Shown piece after piece: positions 19,468-28,252 of a DNA stretch of 64,000 nt; within the stretch, counting starts at the first letter, position 1, and each line of letters opens with the position of its first letter. The position numbers were made by a program, and so were the translations under genes. Origin of the DNA: Paenibacillus oryzae (GTDB lineage: Bacteria; Bacillota; Bacilli; Paenibacillales; Paenibacillaceae). The notes beneath the pieces are model-generated. The model was given only the letters and a program-made list of their open reading frames with translations, had not been told where the DNA came from and searched no databases. The DNA lies in contig NZ_LYPA01000064.1 of assembly GCF_001675045.1 (NCBI RefSeq), positions 186,001 to 250,000 of the forward strand. The letters run 5' to 3'.

Positions 19468-19848
19468 TTATTTCAACCGTAGCTGCGGCTCTTCTACTTC
19501 CTCTTCCTTGAAAGCAACGCCTTCCACCTTGACGTTCACTTCAACGACCTGCAAACCAGTCATGTTTTCCACGGATTCGCGCACATTAAGCTGCAATTGG
19601 CGGCAAACCTCCTGAATCGGAATGCCGTAATGTACGATAATGCGCAAATCGATGGCGGCTTCTAACTGACCGACCTCAACCGAAACGCCTTTTTGTACGT
19701 TTTTGCCGCTAAGCCGTTTTGCCAAACCTTCTGATATGCCGCCCGACATGGCGGCAATACCCGGCGTTTCGAGTGCTGCAAGTCCTGCTATGGTAGCTAC
19801 TACATCGTCGGAAATTCGGATAATGCCTGTTTGAAGTTCTTCGGTCAT
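19468..19848 (-). CDS. Asp23/Gls24 family envelope stress protein
   Basis: 126 aa. The frame extends to 19947, but the ATG at 19848 (MTEELQTGIIRISDDVVATIAG) matches the family start and is preceded by GAGGAGTGAATGAC. The Asp23 core is visible in IAGLAALETPGIAAMSGG, VEVGQLEAAIDLRIIVHYG and QLNVRESVENMTGLQVVEVNVKV. Such proteins are small cytosolic, membrane-associated envelope-stress factors. The tail is acidic. The gene lies downstream of ylaN but a terminator separates them. Confidence 0.9.
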   Translation of the reverse strand: MTEELQTGIIRISDDVVATIAGLAALETPGIAAMSGGISEGLAKRLSGKNVQKGVSVEVGQLEAAIDLRIIVHYGIPIQEVCRQLQLNVRESVENMTGLQVVEVNVKVEGVAFKEEEVEEPQLRLK

Positions 19849-19945
19849 GTCATTCACTCCTCGTATTTGCCATATATGTTCATTGTAATAGAACGGAAGG
19901 CGCGAAGCAAGGCGAATAACCCCGTCCACAATGGTTCTCTTCGAC

Positions 19946-19972
19946 AAAAAAAAAGCAGACTCCGAGGAGTCT
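19946..19972 (-). terminator. Terminator overlapping the ylaN stop codon
   Basis: AGACTCC and GGAGTCT form a stem (19957-19972) followed on the minus strand by GC and nine T. The stem includes the ylaN stop codon. Confidence 0.8.
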
Positions 19973-20258
19973 ACCCTTTACGTTCCATAGCTTCATATAA
20001 CACAGCAAGATTGCGTTCCAGCTTGCTGACGATTTCTTTGCCCGCTAGCTCGCCGATCAGTCCGGCGCGAGTAGCAAAATCGACTTGACGGGACAAGCCG
20101 TACATTTGAGTATCCAATACCTCTTCATAAAGTGGACAATGACGAGTCGTCAGGTTTTCCATCTGAACTTCAATCAGCTTCTCTATCTTACTCGCGTCTT
20201 CCTGAAGAAGACGAAGCGCTCTTTCATGCAGAACATCAGTGATTTCCGGTGCAGTCAT
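19971..20258 (-). CDS. ylaN: YlaN family protein (UPF0358/DUF1507)
   Basis: A 95-aa small helical protein. The stretches [20 protein letters not shown] and [19 protein letters not shown] match the YlaN family closely. Published work on YlaN links it to iron homeostasis through Fur. The frame reaches 20291, but the ATG at 20258 directly follows GGGGGGAGAAGT. It is a single-gene unit with its own terminator. Confidence 0.88.
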   Translation of the reverse strand: MTAPEITDVLHERALRLLQEDASKIEKLIEVQMENLTTRHCPLYEEVLDTQMYGLSRQVDFATRAGLIGELAGKEIVSKLERNLAVLYEAMERKG

Positions 20259-20337
20259 ACTTCTCCCCCCTGTGCGCGTCCCCGCCAGCATCTATATCCT
20301 TTATATTAGACGAAAACCGGGGAATACACAAGGACAA

Positions 20338-20384
20338 AACAAATGAGCGCCCCCTCCTAAAGGAAGAAGCGCCCATTTAATGAA
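20338..20384 (-). terminator. Terminator after the HPr-like gene
   Basis: On the minus strand AAATGGGCGC TTCTTCC pairs with GGAGGGG GCGCTCATTT, then TGTTTTG. The arms are slightly imperfect. Confidence 0.65.
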
Positions 20385-20392
20385 ACATAATG

Positions 20393-20635
20393 TTATTCAG
20401 CAACAATATTTACATTCAAATTATGCTTGGCGAACACTTCAGCCATTGCTTTTTTGGCTTCGTCGGCATCTGGACCATGTACATGCAGCTCATAGTCATG
20501 GCCTCCCACCAGAGTAGTGAACAGACCCAAAATGCTTTTTACATCGATATATTTGCTTTCGGCTTGAAGAACGATTGAGGATGTAAATTTGCCGGCTGTT
20601 TGAGAAATTTCTACGATAGCTGCGTTATTGGACAT
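20393..20635 (-). CDS. HPr-like protein lacking the His-15 segment
   Basis: 80 aa. The sequence from residue 8 onward aligns with HPr after its active-site loop: VEISQTAGKF corresponds to the helix following GIHARPA, DVKSILGLF carries S34 at the Ser-46 position, and the C-terminal half (YELHVHGPDADEAKKAMAEVFAKH) fits the last strand and helix. The first strand and the phosphorylatable histidine are absent. The ATG follows GGAGGGATCTCCC, and the upstream DNA does not encode the missing part. It is annotated in many genomes as HPr, but it cannot carry a PEP-derived phosphate at His-15; a Crh-like regulatory role through Ser phosphorylation is inference. Confidence 0.75.
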   Translation of the reverse strand: MSNNAAIVEISQTAGKFTSSIVLQAESKYIDVKSILGLFTTLVGGHDYELHVHGPDADEAKKAMAEVFAKHNLNVNIVAE

Positions 20636-20740
20636 GGGAGATCCCTCCAGTTAGATTAGTAAAGCTTACCTTTCCATCATGATAACCCGAATCCACCTAT
20701 CCATCAATAGGTTTTGCGAAATTAAAGACTTCATTTTCAA

Positions 20741-21856
20741 TTATTTCAAGTTATCGGGGTTTAGCCCTTCCAGCTCTGGAATAACAAAAAGACCGTCCTT
20801 GCGAATCAGCACATCGTCAAAATAAATGTCGCCCCCGCCGTATTCCGGTCGCTGGATCAGGACCAAATCCCAATGCACCGCGGAGCGGTTCCCGTTATCC
20901 GTCTCCTCGTAAGCCTGGCCCGGCGTAAAATGCAGGCTTCCCGCGATTTTTTCATCAAACAACGTATCGTTCATGGGATGAAGGATATGCGGGTGGAAGC
21001 CGATAGCGAATTCGCCGATAAAGCGAGCTCCTTCGTCCGTATCCAAAATTTCGTTCAAACGCGCGGAGTCGTTACTTTCCGCTTTGACGATTTTGCCATC
21101 CTTAAACGTAAACACGATGTTCTGAAACGTAACGCCAGAGTATACGCTAGGCGTATTGTATGAAATGGTTCCTTGCACGGAATTCCGCACCGGAGCCGAA
21201 AACACTTCTCCGTCCGGGATATTGCGATGACCTGAGCATTTTTTAGAGCCAATGCCCTTGATGGAAAACGTCAAGTCTGTTCCGGGAGCTACGATGCGTA
21301 CCCGGTCCGTACGATCCATTAGATTTTTGAGCGGCTCCATCGCTTGCTCCATTTTGGCATAATCCAGATTGCAGACGTCAAAATAGAAGTTTTCAAACGC
21401 ATCAGTGCTCATTTGCGCCAATTGCGCCATCGACGGGCTTGGATAGCGAAGCACAACCCACTTTGTATGCTTGAGGCGCTGCTCCATATGTACGGGCGTA
21501 TTGTAGATCAGATTGTAAAGCCTCATCTTTTCCTCAGGCACATCGGACAATTCATTCACATTGTCCCCAGATCTGACTGCAATGTAGCCTTGCATCTGCT
21601 TCATTCGCTCCAGATCATGCTTCGCCCAAAGCTCAAGGCTTTCCTTTGTGGAATGGGTCAGCAGCGTACGCAGCATGGAACGGTCCATCGTATCCAGGAA
21701 CGCGTTTCCGCCCCGTTTTGCCACTTCTTCAATCAGGCATTTCGTTAATTCTCGCTCGTTGCCGATCATATGAATCAGAACATTTTCGCCCGGCTGGACA
21801 TCAATGGAATATTGCACCAGGTTGCGGGCCAGCGTCTGCAATCGCGGATCTCTCAT
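20741..21856 (-). CDS. M29-family aminopeptidase
   Basis: A 371-aa cytosolic metallo-aminopeptidase of the AmpS/AmpT/aminopeptidase II family (MEROPS M29). Typical stretches are LARNLVQYSIDVQPGENVLIH at the N-terminus, GTDLTFSIKGIGSKKCSGHRNIPDGEVFSAPV, and the C-terminal metal-binding region (GEFAIGFHPHI, GSLHFTPGQAYEETDNGNRSAVHWD). Length is slightly below the usual ~410 aa but all core blocks are present. It probably trims peptides during turnover. It is a single-gene unit. Confidence 0.9.
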   Translation of the reverse strand: MRDPRLQTLARNLVQYSIDVQPGENVLIHMIGNERELTKCLIEEVAKRGGNAFLDTMDRSMLRTLLTHSTKESLELWAKHDLERMKQMQGYIAVRSGDNVNELSDVPEEKMRLYNLIYNTPVHMEQRLKHTKWVVLRYPSPSMAQLAQMSTDAFENFYFDVCNLDYAKMEQAMEPLKNLMDRTDRVRIVAPGTDLTFSIKGIGSKKCSGHRNIPDGEVFSAPVRNSVQGTISYNTPSVYSGVTFQNIVFTFKDGKIVKAESNDSARLNEILDTDEGARFIGEFAIGFHPHILHPMNDTLFDEKIAGSLHFTPGQAYEETDNGNRSAVHWDLVLIQRPEYGGGDIYFDDVLIRKDGLFVIPELEGLNPDNLK

Positions 21857-21950
21857 TGGTTATTTGCTCCTTCATGGTTAGACATGTCTTCAACATACCT
21901 AACATCCTACCATGATTTTCATTTCAATGCACTTTAGTCGCTCACAGTTT

Positions 21951-22661
21951 TCAAAAATGCTGAAACCGAATTGACGTGCTCCGCGTCTCATGCATCGGGA
22001 CGCCGTTCCGCTTGTAATTAAATTCTGTATTTTCCATCATTTTTAGAGGAAGCAGCTTTTTGCGATGAATGCCGAGCTGATAGACGGACGTGGCGTTCAA
22101 GGTTGCCAGCATGCCTTCAAGCTCCTCCTTTGCCTTCAGCAGCGTCTGCTCTCTCAATGCAGTCGTCTCGCGGCTTGCTGCTGACATGCCTATCCCGTTT
22201 AATTCAGCCAGCCCGTCCCGCAAATGCTGCCGCCAGCGCTCTGTCGTTTCCTCCGGCTTGCCCTTTATTTGAAGCCAAATTATATCTTCTGCGGGAAACT
22301 CGCCGTCTCCCTGTCCTTCGCGATTTATCGCCACGCCGTCGTTGCCGCGGTTTAACCTGGCTAGCACATCGGCCGGATTGCCGTAGAGCGCATGCTGCCC
22401 CTCTGCCTGCAAGGTGAGCTGATGATGGTCCACGACCTTTCCTTCAAACGTTTGCGGCTTGTTCATAACCCCCTCGTTCATTCCCATTGTGAGCGATCCG
22501 GCAAATGAAAACTCGTCTAATGCAGCCAGTCCCGAATAAGAAAGACTTAGCCATTCCTGTGGCGTTCGGCGCTCCGTCATTCCCGCGCATCCCCAGACCA
22601 TTAATAAAGCCAGTAGAGCAGCGCTTAACCTGATCCAGCGCAGCCTGCTATTTTTACCCAT
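21951..22661 (-). CDS. Uncharacterised lipoprotein, 236 aa
   Basis: The N-terminus MGKNSRLRWIRLSAALLALL continues to MVWGCAGM, a lipoprotein signal with lipobox VWGC (C25 lipidated). The mature protein begins with residues that recall sporulation or germination-linked lipoproteins (EWLSLSYSGLAALDEFSFAGSLTMG), then alternates beta-like stretches and a helical region (about 150-200). No enzyme motif is seen. It sits between the M29 aminopeptidase and the GGDEF gene, probably alone. Its function is unknown. Confidence 0.78.
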   Translation of the reverse strand: MGKNSRLRWIRLSAALLALLMVWGCAGMTERRTPQEWLSLSYSGLAALDEFSFAGSLTMGMNEGVMNKPQTFEGKVVDHHQLTLQAEGQHALYGNPADVLARLNRGNDGVAINREGQGDGEFPAEDIIWLQIKGKPEETTERWRQHLRDGLAELNGIGMSAASRETTALREQTLLKAKEELEGMLATLNATSVYQLGIHRKKLLPLKMMENTEFNYKRNGVPMHETRSTSIRFQHF

Positions 22662-22762
22662 CCTTATTCACCTCGTCAGCCGTCTTGTCATAGGGAGGTA
22701 TACTTTCCTTGCCCTATAGCTATCACTACTTAGGGTTTGTGTTATGGGACCGTAATATTCTC

Positions 22763-22819
22763 AAAAAAAAGACGCCCTTCATGCATGTCCTGCTGCTACA
22801 GGATTGCGATTCGGGCGTC
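22763..22819 (-). terminator. Terminator of the GAF-GGDEF gene
   Basis: On the minus strand GACGCCC and GGGCGTC form the outer stem, with a second CCTG...CAGG stem inside, followed by eight T. The outer stem touches the stop codon. Confidence 0.85.
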
Positions 22820-24707
22820 AGCCAACCATTATGCAGTTTCTGCCTCTGTTTTTGGCATCGTACAAGGCCATATCCGCCCTGTAAAACAGCGATTCAACAC
22901 TGATCTTCTCATGATCCAGCGCCCATTCCGAAACACCGCAGGATACGGTTACGGACGGCTCCGTTTCCTCAAGCACCCTCTGCCTGATCCGTTCTGCAAT
23001 GAGCTGGGCCTGCTCCTTGCGCACATCGGGCAAATAAACTGCAAGCTCCTCGCCCCCCCAACGCGCCGCTATGTCCCCCTGGCGGATTACACTTTTAATA
23101 ATTTCGCTAACTTTAATTAATATCTGATCGCCCACCTGGTGGCCAAACGTATCGTTTACCTGCTTGAAATAATCAATATCCACCAATATAAGCGAACCAA
23201 ACGCATCTTTATGCAGCCTGTTTTGAATTTGCTCATCCAGATAATGTCTGGCATGCAGACCCGTCAAATTATCCGTAATGACCATTCTTCTCACCTCCGC
23301 ATGCAGAGAAGCATTGGTGACAGCGAGTCCGATATGCGTGCTCATAACCTGCAGCAGCTTATAGTTTTCGTAGGAGAAAAAATTAGGAACCTTGTTGGCG
23401 ACAAATATAACTCCCACCACCTCGCCTTCCACAAAAATAGGCGTGGCAATCAATGAACGAGAGCCTGTATTATCCATTAGCTTGGATGTGACAACCCTTG
23501 TATTCCAGTAGTCGGAAATAATTAAAGGTTCCTTTGTACGATAAATGATGCCGCAAAAGCCGTATTCCGTAGAAAACGCCTCTCTGGACATGGCCGGGAT
23601 ATTGCTGGCCTTAACTTCAAAAATCCCGTTGCTTCTATCTAATTGCAATACACAGCAATAATCTGCTTCGAATATGGTCAGGAGCTCATCGGTTGCAAAC
23701 TGGAAAATTTCTTTCAGACGCAACGATTGGTTAAGACGTTTGGTCATTTCATTAATAAGCCTCAGCTCGTTGATCAGCAAATTCGACTGCTCGTATAGCT
23801 TGGCGTTTTCAAACGCGGAGCCCGCAGTATCGGCAAGCAGCAAAAATGCGGGCAGGTTCGTCTCATCCCACTTCTCCGCTTCCATGGAAATGCACAAAAC
23901 GCCATACGCCGCCTGCTTTCCCGTTAGCGGAACCGCAAGGCGCATATTGCCATGTCGGTCATGCTCCCTTGCAGGCTTGCCGTCCAGAAACGCCTTGGCG
24001 ACGATATCATGCGCCGTGTTGCGGAAGACAAGAGGTTTAACCCGGGGATCGCCTTCAACGTAATCCTGGGAAAGAAACAAATTGACTTGCGATTGCGGAT
24101 AAAGCGCTTCGAGACTTTGCAGCATTTCCGAAAGCACCTTGGTGGCGTCGATCTGGTCATAGAGCTTTTTGGCAGTCAGGAACAAGGCGTCTCTGCGGCT
24201 TGCCTCACGGTCCGACCTCTCTTGCTGCTCCATAATTTCCTTTACATAAAGATGCTCAAAGCTTCGGTAAAACAAGCTTCGAAAATGAAGTGCGCCAGAC
24301 TGCAGCTCGCCGGCCGGAAGCCCCGCGTCGGTGACGGCGGCATACGCCAGCAGCGCAAATATTCCATCATTGGTCCGCCTTCGCAGAGGAATGGCGCAAG
24401 CTTGAAGGTTCTCAACCGCTGCAATGCGGGTTTCATTGCTACGCAATGCGGCCCTCAAAGCCTCGTTCACAACAGCGTCAAGGCCTGCACTGGCTTCAAG
24501 CTCCATTCTGCCGGCAGCACCGTGACATTGAAGCGATATGCTGTATAATCGATAGAGCCCGCTTTTGAAAGCAGGCAGCTCGTCATTTTCCGATTTCCAC
24601 TGAAGAAAGCTTTCTTCCAGCAAGGACGGAAGATAAGGCTCGTCCGCGTCATGAATATCTTCATTGGTAATCCAAATGGGATGATTCATCTTCCATTCAT
24701 TAACCAT
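22818..24707 (-). CDS. GAF-domain diguanylate cyclase
   Basis: 629 aa, apparently cytosolic. After an N-terminal sensor-like region (about 1-160) there are two GAF-like domains (about 175-310 and 330-465; the second has FEADYCCVLQLDR, FCGIIYRTKEPLIISDYWN and SRSLIATPIFVEGEVVGVIF). The C-terminal GGDEF domain (about 470-625) has DNLTGLHARHYLDE, LILVDIDYFKQVNDTFGHQ and an intact active site GGEEL, with an RQGD inhibitory I-site five residues upstream. It should therefore make c-di-GMP under product feedback in response to a small-molecule or redox signal. The ATG has AAAGGAAAGGG 13 bases upstream. Confidence 0.92.
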   Translation of the reverse strand: MVNEWKMNHPIWITNEDIHDADEPYLPSLLEESFLQWKSENDELPAFKSGLYRLYSISLQCHGAAGRMELEASAGLDAVVNEALRAALRSNETRIAAVENLQACAIPLRRRTNDGIFALLAYAAVTDAGLPAGELQSGALHFRSLFYRSFEHLYVKEIMEQQERSDREASRRDALFLTAKKLYDQIDATKVLSEMLQSLEALYPQSQVNLFLSQDYVEGDPRVKPLVFRNTAHDIVAKAFLDGKPAREHDRHGNMRLAVPLTGKQAAYGVLCISMEAEKWDETNLPAFLLLADTAGSAFENAKLYEQSNLLINELRLINEMTKRLNQSLRLKEIFQFATDELLTIFEADYCCVLQLDRSNGIFEVKASNIPAMSREAFSTEYGFCGIIYRTKEPLIISDYWNTRVVTSKLMDNTGSRSLIATPIFVEGEVVGVIFVANKVPNFFSYENYKLLQVMSTHIGLAVTNASLHAEVRRMVITDNLTGLHARHYLDEQIQNRLHKDAFGSLILVDIDYFKQVNDTFGHQVGDQILIKVSEIIKSVIRQGDIAARWGGEELAVYLPDVRKEQAQLIAERIRQRVLEETEPSVTVSCGVSEWALDHEKISVESLFYRADMALYDAKNRGRNCIMVG

Positions 24708-24938
24708 GCAGCGTCCAACCCTTTCCTTTATAACCAGGGAGATAAGCTTTTCTATTCAGTATCATACTTTATTTTTAAGAATTTTGCACTAGCAATATCC
24801 AAATTATATAGGACTTTAGGCGCGTCAGCCTATATTGCCTTTAGTCATTGCCATTAAACATTTGCTTTCTCCCCTTCAAGCTGTCAATTTTTCTTACATA
24901 TAAGCTGAATCCCCTTTATGTCGCTACACAGGATTCAC
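24708..24938. other. Intergenic stretch with no recognised gene
   Basis: This holds the upstream region of the GGDEF gene (minus). A TATGAT-like box near 24765 on the minus strand could be its promoter. I see no open frame, repeat or RNA gene here. Confidence 0.4.
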
Positions 24939-24966
24939 TTGACATTTCTGTTGAATTTCATATAAT
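24939..24966 (+). promoter_or_regulatory. Sigma-A promoter of rpsD
   Basis: TTGACA (24939-24944) and TATAAT (24961-24966) are separated by 16 bases, a near-consensus vegetative promoter. It lies about 175 bases upstream of the rpsD start. Confidence 0.88.
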
Positions 24967-24972
24967 ATAAGT

Positions 24973-25140
24973 TGTTGGAAATATGGGCGTACGGTTTTGT
25001 GTCACCCTCAGGAGTAGGACTCGCAAGCAAGCCAGCGGCTGAAGTGTTTGCTTGGGACGAGCAATTGTCCGTAGAGTGTTATTCCGCGCAACACAACCCC
25101 ATTCTCAAAATTTACTTTGATGAAGGAGTTAATAAGACAC
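24973..25140 (+). promoter_or_regulatory. Long 5' leader of rpsD, candidate S4 autoregulatory RNA
   Basis: About 165 untranslated bases separate the promoter from the start codon. They can form at least one strong hairpin (CAAGCAA with TTGCTTG, with GCC-GGC inside, about 25023-25053). In B. subtilis, rpsD is monocistronic and its mRNA leader binds S4 to repress translation. The layout here is the same, but binding-site identity was not verified. Confidence 0.55.
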
Positions 25141-25740
25141 ATGTCACGTTATACTGGACCTAAATTTAAATTAAGCCGCCGCCTCGGCATTTCCCTGAGC
25201 GGAACAGGCAAAGACTTGAAACGCCCATTCCCTCCTGGTCAACATGGACCTAACCAACGCAGAAAAATCAGCGGTTACGGCGTTCAATTGCAAGAGAAAC
25301 AAAAGCTTCGCCACATGTACGGTTTGAACGAGAAGCAATTCCGCAACCTGTACGACAAAGCGGCTAAGCAAAAAGGTAAAGCCGGCGAAAACTTCCTGGC
25401 CCTGCTGGAAAGCCGTCTGGACAACCTTGTATACCGTTTGGCATTTGCCAACTCCCGTGCAGGCGCGCGTCAGCTCGTTGCTCATGGACACATTACAGTA
25501 AACGGCAAAAAAGTTGATATCGCATCCTACACTGTTTCCGTAGGCGATGTAATCAGCTTGCGCGAGCGCAGCCGCTCACTGAAATCCGTTAAAGAAGCAA
25601 TTGAAGCTCGTCATCACCTTCCTAACTACATTGAATTCAACGAGCAAGCTGTTGAAGGCAAGTACATCCGCCTTCCAGACCGCTCCGAGCTTACGCAAGA
25701 GATCGACGAGAAACAAATCGTCGAATTCTACAGCCGTTAA
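25141..25740 (+). CDS. rpsD: 30S ribosomal protein S4
   Basis: A 199-aa primary 16S-rRNA-binding protein. The N-terminus ([20 protein letters not shown]) and [16 protein letters not shown] are diagnostic. The S4 RNA-binding domain is at about 90-150 ([35 protein letters not shown]). No zinc-binding cysteines are present, so it is the C-minus form. The frame opens at 25117, but the ATG at 25141 follows GAAGGAG at proper spacing and matches the family start. It is monocistronic with its own promoter, leader and terminator. Confidence 0.97.
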   Translation: MSRYTGPKFKLSRRLGISLSGTGKDLKRPFPPGQHGPNQRRKISGYGVQLQEKQKLRHMYGLNEKQFRNLYDKAAKQKGKAGENFLALLESRLDNLVYRLAFANSRAGARQLVAHGHITVNGKKVDIASYTVSVGDVISLRERSRSLKSVKEAIEARHHLPNYIEFNEQAVEGKYIRLPDRSELTQEIDEKQIVEFYSR

Positions 25741-25752
25741 GCCAAATTCCAG

Positions 25753-25793
25753 AACAACCTTGCATGTCTTGGACATGCAAGGTTGTTTTTTTT
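25753..25793 (+). terminator. Terminator of rpsD
   Basis: AACAACCTTGCATGTC and GACATGCAAGGTTGTT form a 16-bp perfect stem with a TTG loop, followed by a run of T. Confidence 0.93.
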
Positions 25794-25899
25794 GATTAAT
25801 CGTTACTGCCCACATTAGCCTTGCGCTGGATGAGCCGACACGGATTGCACTCCGTGCGTCTACATCTTTTTAGTGCTAAAGTCCCGTTTTTTTCCACAA

Positions 25900-25934
25900 C
25901 AAATAAACAGCATGGCAGGCATGCTGTTTATTTG
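25900..25934. terminator. Hairpin downstream of floT
   Basis: CAAATAAACAGCATG and CATGCTGTTTATTTG form a strong stem between rpsD and floT. The following T-run is weak on both strands, so it may be a terminator or an mRNA-protecting hairpin. Confidence 0.5.
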
Positions 25935-25949
25935 TAAAAAGCTTTAGGT

Positions 25950-27521
25950 TCAAGCCGGATCTGTCGTATCCAGCGCTTTGATGTTCCTGGCAATAGCAGC
26001 CGCTGCTTCCCCGCTTATTGCAGGCTTTGCTTGCGCCGGCGCTTCAGACGCCTTGCTTGAAGGCGCAATCGCTTTGGAGGTCAACCCCTGAATGAGCTGA
26101 TTGACGTCGATGCCGGATACGCTCTTCAGCATTTCAGGCGCTGTTGACATAAGCGAAGTGACATAGTTGCTCAGGCGAGCCGCCCCTTCCCCATTGCCGG
26201 TATCCACAACTGTCAGCTTGTCAATGGAGCTGATCGGCTCAGCAACCTTGCCAGCAAGCTCAGGCAGCATTTTGACGATGATATCGAGGACTGCCGCTTC
26301 TCCGAACTTGGCAAACGCATCCGCCAGCTTTTCCTTCGCTTCCGCTTCCGCAAGACCGCGCAAACGAATAACTTCCGCTTCCGCCGTACCTTTGGCCCGC
26401 TCCGCGTCCGCTACCGCAAGACCCTCCAGACGCTTTTGCTCCGCTTGGGCCTTCGCTTCCGCTTCGATGCGGTATTGAAGCGCGTCGGCTTCACGCAATT
26501 GCTTGGCTTTGTTCGCTTCCGCCGCTTGCTCTACCGCATAACGGTCGGCATCCGCTTTTTTCTTAACCTCAGCGTCGTATTGCTTCTCGCGACGCAAAAT
26601 TTCTTTTGCTTCAAGATCGATTTCACGCTCTTTGCGAACCAGCTCAACCTTCATTTGCTCCTCGACCACGCTTTGTTTGGCGCGGGCTTCCTGAATGGAA
26701 TACGCCTGGTCCGCTTCCGCTTTAGCCGTATCCTGATCACGTTTAAAGGAAGCAACCTTCATTTCTTTATCTTTTTCGGCTTCCGCTATATTGGTATCGC
26801 GCAGCAGCTCCGCTTTTTGCCCCGCTTCCGCCGCATGCGCCTTTTGGATACGCGCGTCGCGCACCGCTTCGGCTTCCGCAATTTCGGCGTCGCGCTTTAC
26901 CGCTGCAATACGCGGTTTGCCCAGCGCGTCCAGATAACCATGCTTATCGCGCAAATCCTTGATTGTAAAGGAAACGATCTGCAGGCCCATCTTCTTCAGA
27001 TCCTTCGCAGCTACGCCCTGAACCTCCTGCGCAAACTTGTCCCGGTTCCGGTAAACCTCCTCTACCGTCATCGAGCCCAGAATGGCTCTCAGGTGACCCT
27101 CCAGCACTTCCTGAGCTTCTCCTTTAAGCGCTTCCGTAGGCTTGCCCAAAAATTGCTCCGCAGCTGTCGCCACATCATCGATGGCTCCCCCGATTTTAAT
27201 AATCGCGACGCCGTCCGCCATGACAGGAACGCCTTGCTCCGTGTATACCTCGGGAGTGGAAACGTCCAGTTTATGGGAAAGCAAGGATAGAAACTCCGCT
27301 TTTTGGAAAACCGGCAAAATAAATGCGCCGCCGCCCCGGATAATTTTTACTTTACGGCCAGATTCGTCAACCAGCGTATTGCGGCTCCCCAGAAACGATC
27401 CCGTAATCAGCATCGCCTCATCGGGGCTAACCGTTTTGTATCTGGCCCAAAACGCCAGACCCAATACAACCAGCACAGCAACAACAATAATTGGAATTGA
27501 CAACCACTCAATGTCTCCCAT
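25950..27521 (-). CDS. floT: Flotillin (SPFH-domain membrane scaffold)
   Basis: 523 aa. An N-terminal membrane segment (LSIPIIVVAVLVVLGLAFWA) is followed by the SPFH/band-7 domain (about 30-200) and a long Ala/Glu-rich coiled coil (about 215-420; EAEAVRDARIQKAHAAEAG and similar). A less ordered tail ends with repeats of Ala/Pro. The sequence matches FloT/YuaG, which organises functional membrane microdomains. The upstream gene encodes the NfeD-like partner, as in B. subtilis yuaF-yuaG. The ATG follows GAAAGGAGAT. Confidence 0.94.
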   Translation of the reverse strand: MGDIEWLSIPIIVVAVLVVLGLAFWARYKTVSPDEAMLITGSFLGSRNTLVDESGRKVKIIRGGGAFILPVFQKAEFLSLLSHKLDVSTPEVYTEQGVPVMADGVAIIKIGGAIDDVATAAEQFLGKPTEALKGEAQEVLEGHLRAILGSMTVEEVYRNRDKFAQEVQGVAAKDLKKMGLQIVSFTIKDLRDKHGYLDALGKPRIAAVKRDAEIAEAEAVRDARIQKAHAAEAGQKAELLRDTNIAEAEKDKEMKVASFKRDQDTAKAEADQAYSIQEARAKQSVVEEQMKVELVRKEREIDLEAKEILRREKQYDAEVKKKADADRYAVEQAAEANKAKQLREADALQYRIEAEAKAQAEQKRLEGLAVADAERAKGTAEAEVIRLRGLAEAEAKEKLADAFAKFGEAAVLDIIVKMLPELAGKVAEPISSIDKLTVVDTGNGEGAARLSNYVTSLMSTAPEMLKSVSGIDVNQLIQGLTSKAIAPSSKASEAPAQAKPAISGEAAAAIARNIKALDTTDPA

Positions 27522-27596
27522 ACCATATCTCCTTTCATGTACGGGCTGCCAGTCCGGGTAACGGAAACAAATCCGAGATGGCCGGACCGGCCGCCC

Positions 27597-28109
27597 TTAG
27601 ACGTTCAGGTCGATTTCCGATACGTAAAGCACGCTGTCCTTCACTTCCACCACGACAACACGGGCCGAGGAAGGAATTTCTTTGTTGTCGAAGCTTGCGG
27701 CAATCTGGTTGGTATGGCCGGCGCCAACTTTGACCAATACCTCGCCGTAGCCTGCTGCAGGGATGGGGACTGTGACATCGCCCAATGCTCCAGACAGCGA
27801 CTGCATGGTAAAGCCAATCGAATTTTCGCTATTCTCCATTGGCTTCACATACAGGAAGAAGACGGCTATGCCCGCAACAACGGCTATGAGCAGCGAAATC
27901 AAACCGACGGGCCAAGCTCCCAGCGATGTATAGCGGGAGAGCATTACGCCGGCACCGCCAAACACCGTGATTCCTCCCACCAGCGTCATCGGCTGTAGAA
28001 AATCCAACGACAAGAAGTCAAAAATGCCGTCCAGCAAATCGCCGAAAATGACGCTGACTAGAGCATAAACAACTCCACCGATCAAACACGCCATATACAG
28101 GCCTTCCAT
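27597..28109 (-). CDS. yuaF: NfeD-like membrane protein, flotillin partner
   Basis: 170 aa. Three or four membrane segments in the N-terminal 95 residues (LYMACLIGGVVYALVSVIFG; TLVGGITVFGGAGVMLS; LISLLIAVVAGIAVFFLYV) are followed by an OB-fold-like C-terminal domain (GALGDVTVPIPAAGYGEVLV, SARVVVVEVKDSVLYVSEID). This is the NfeD1b/YuaF arrangement, normally paired with a flotillin. It precedes floT by 75 bases and is likely cotranscribed. The ATG follows GGAGGAGGAAG. Confidence 0.88.
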   Translation of the reverse strand: MEGLYMACLIGGVVYALVSVIFGDLLDGIFDFLSLDFLQPMTLVGGITVFGGAGVMLSRYTSLGAWPVGLISLLIAVVAGIAVFFLYVKPMENSENSIGFTMQSLSGALGDVTVPIPAAGYGEVLVKVGAGHTNQIAASFDNKEIPSSARVVVVEVKDSVLYVSEIDLNV

Positions 28110-28252
28110 CTTCCTCCTCCTTCACATGTATCATCCATAACCTGCTATCATTTCCTTATTATTTACGCTATAGCGTGAAAAAGGTTTCAATAATAACTGC
28201 CGAATTTCGACAGAACCGTCCAAAGCTATGAGGGAGACGTTTTGAACAAGCT

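Noticed and set aside
26436-27290. 284-aa plus-strand frame opposite floT
   Set aside because: Arises from the repetitive Ala/Glu coiled-coil coding of floT; no start signal.
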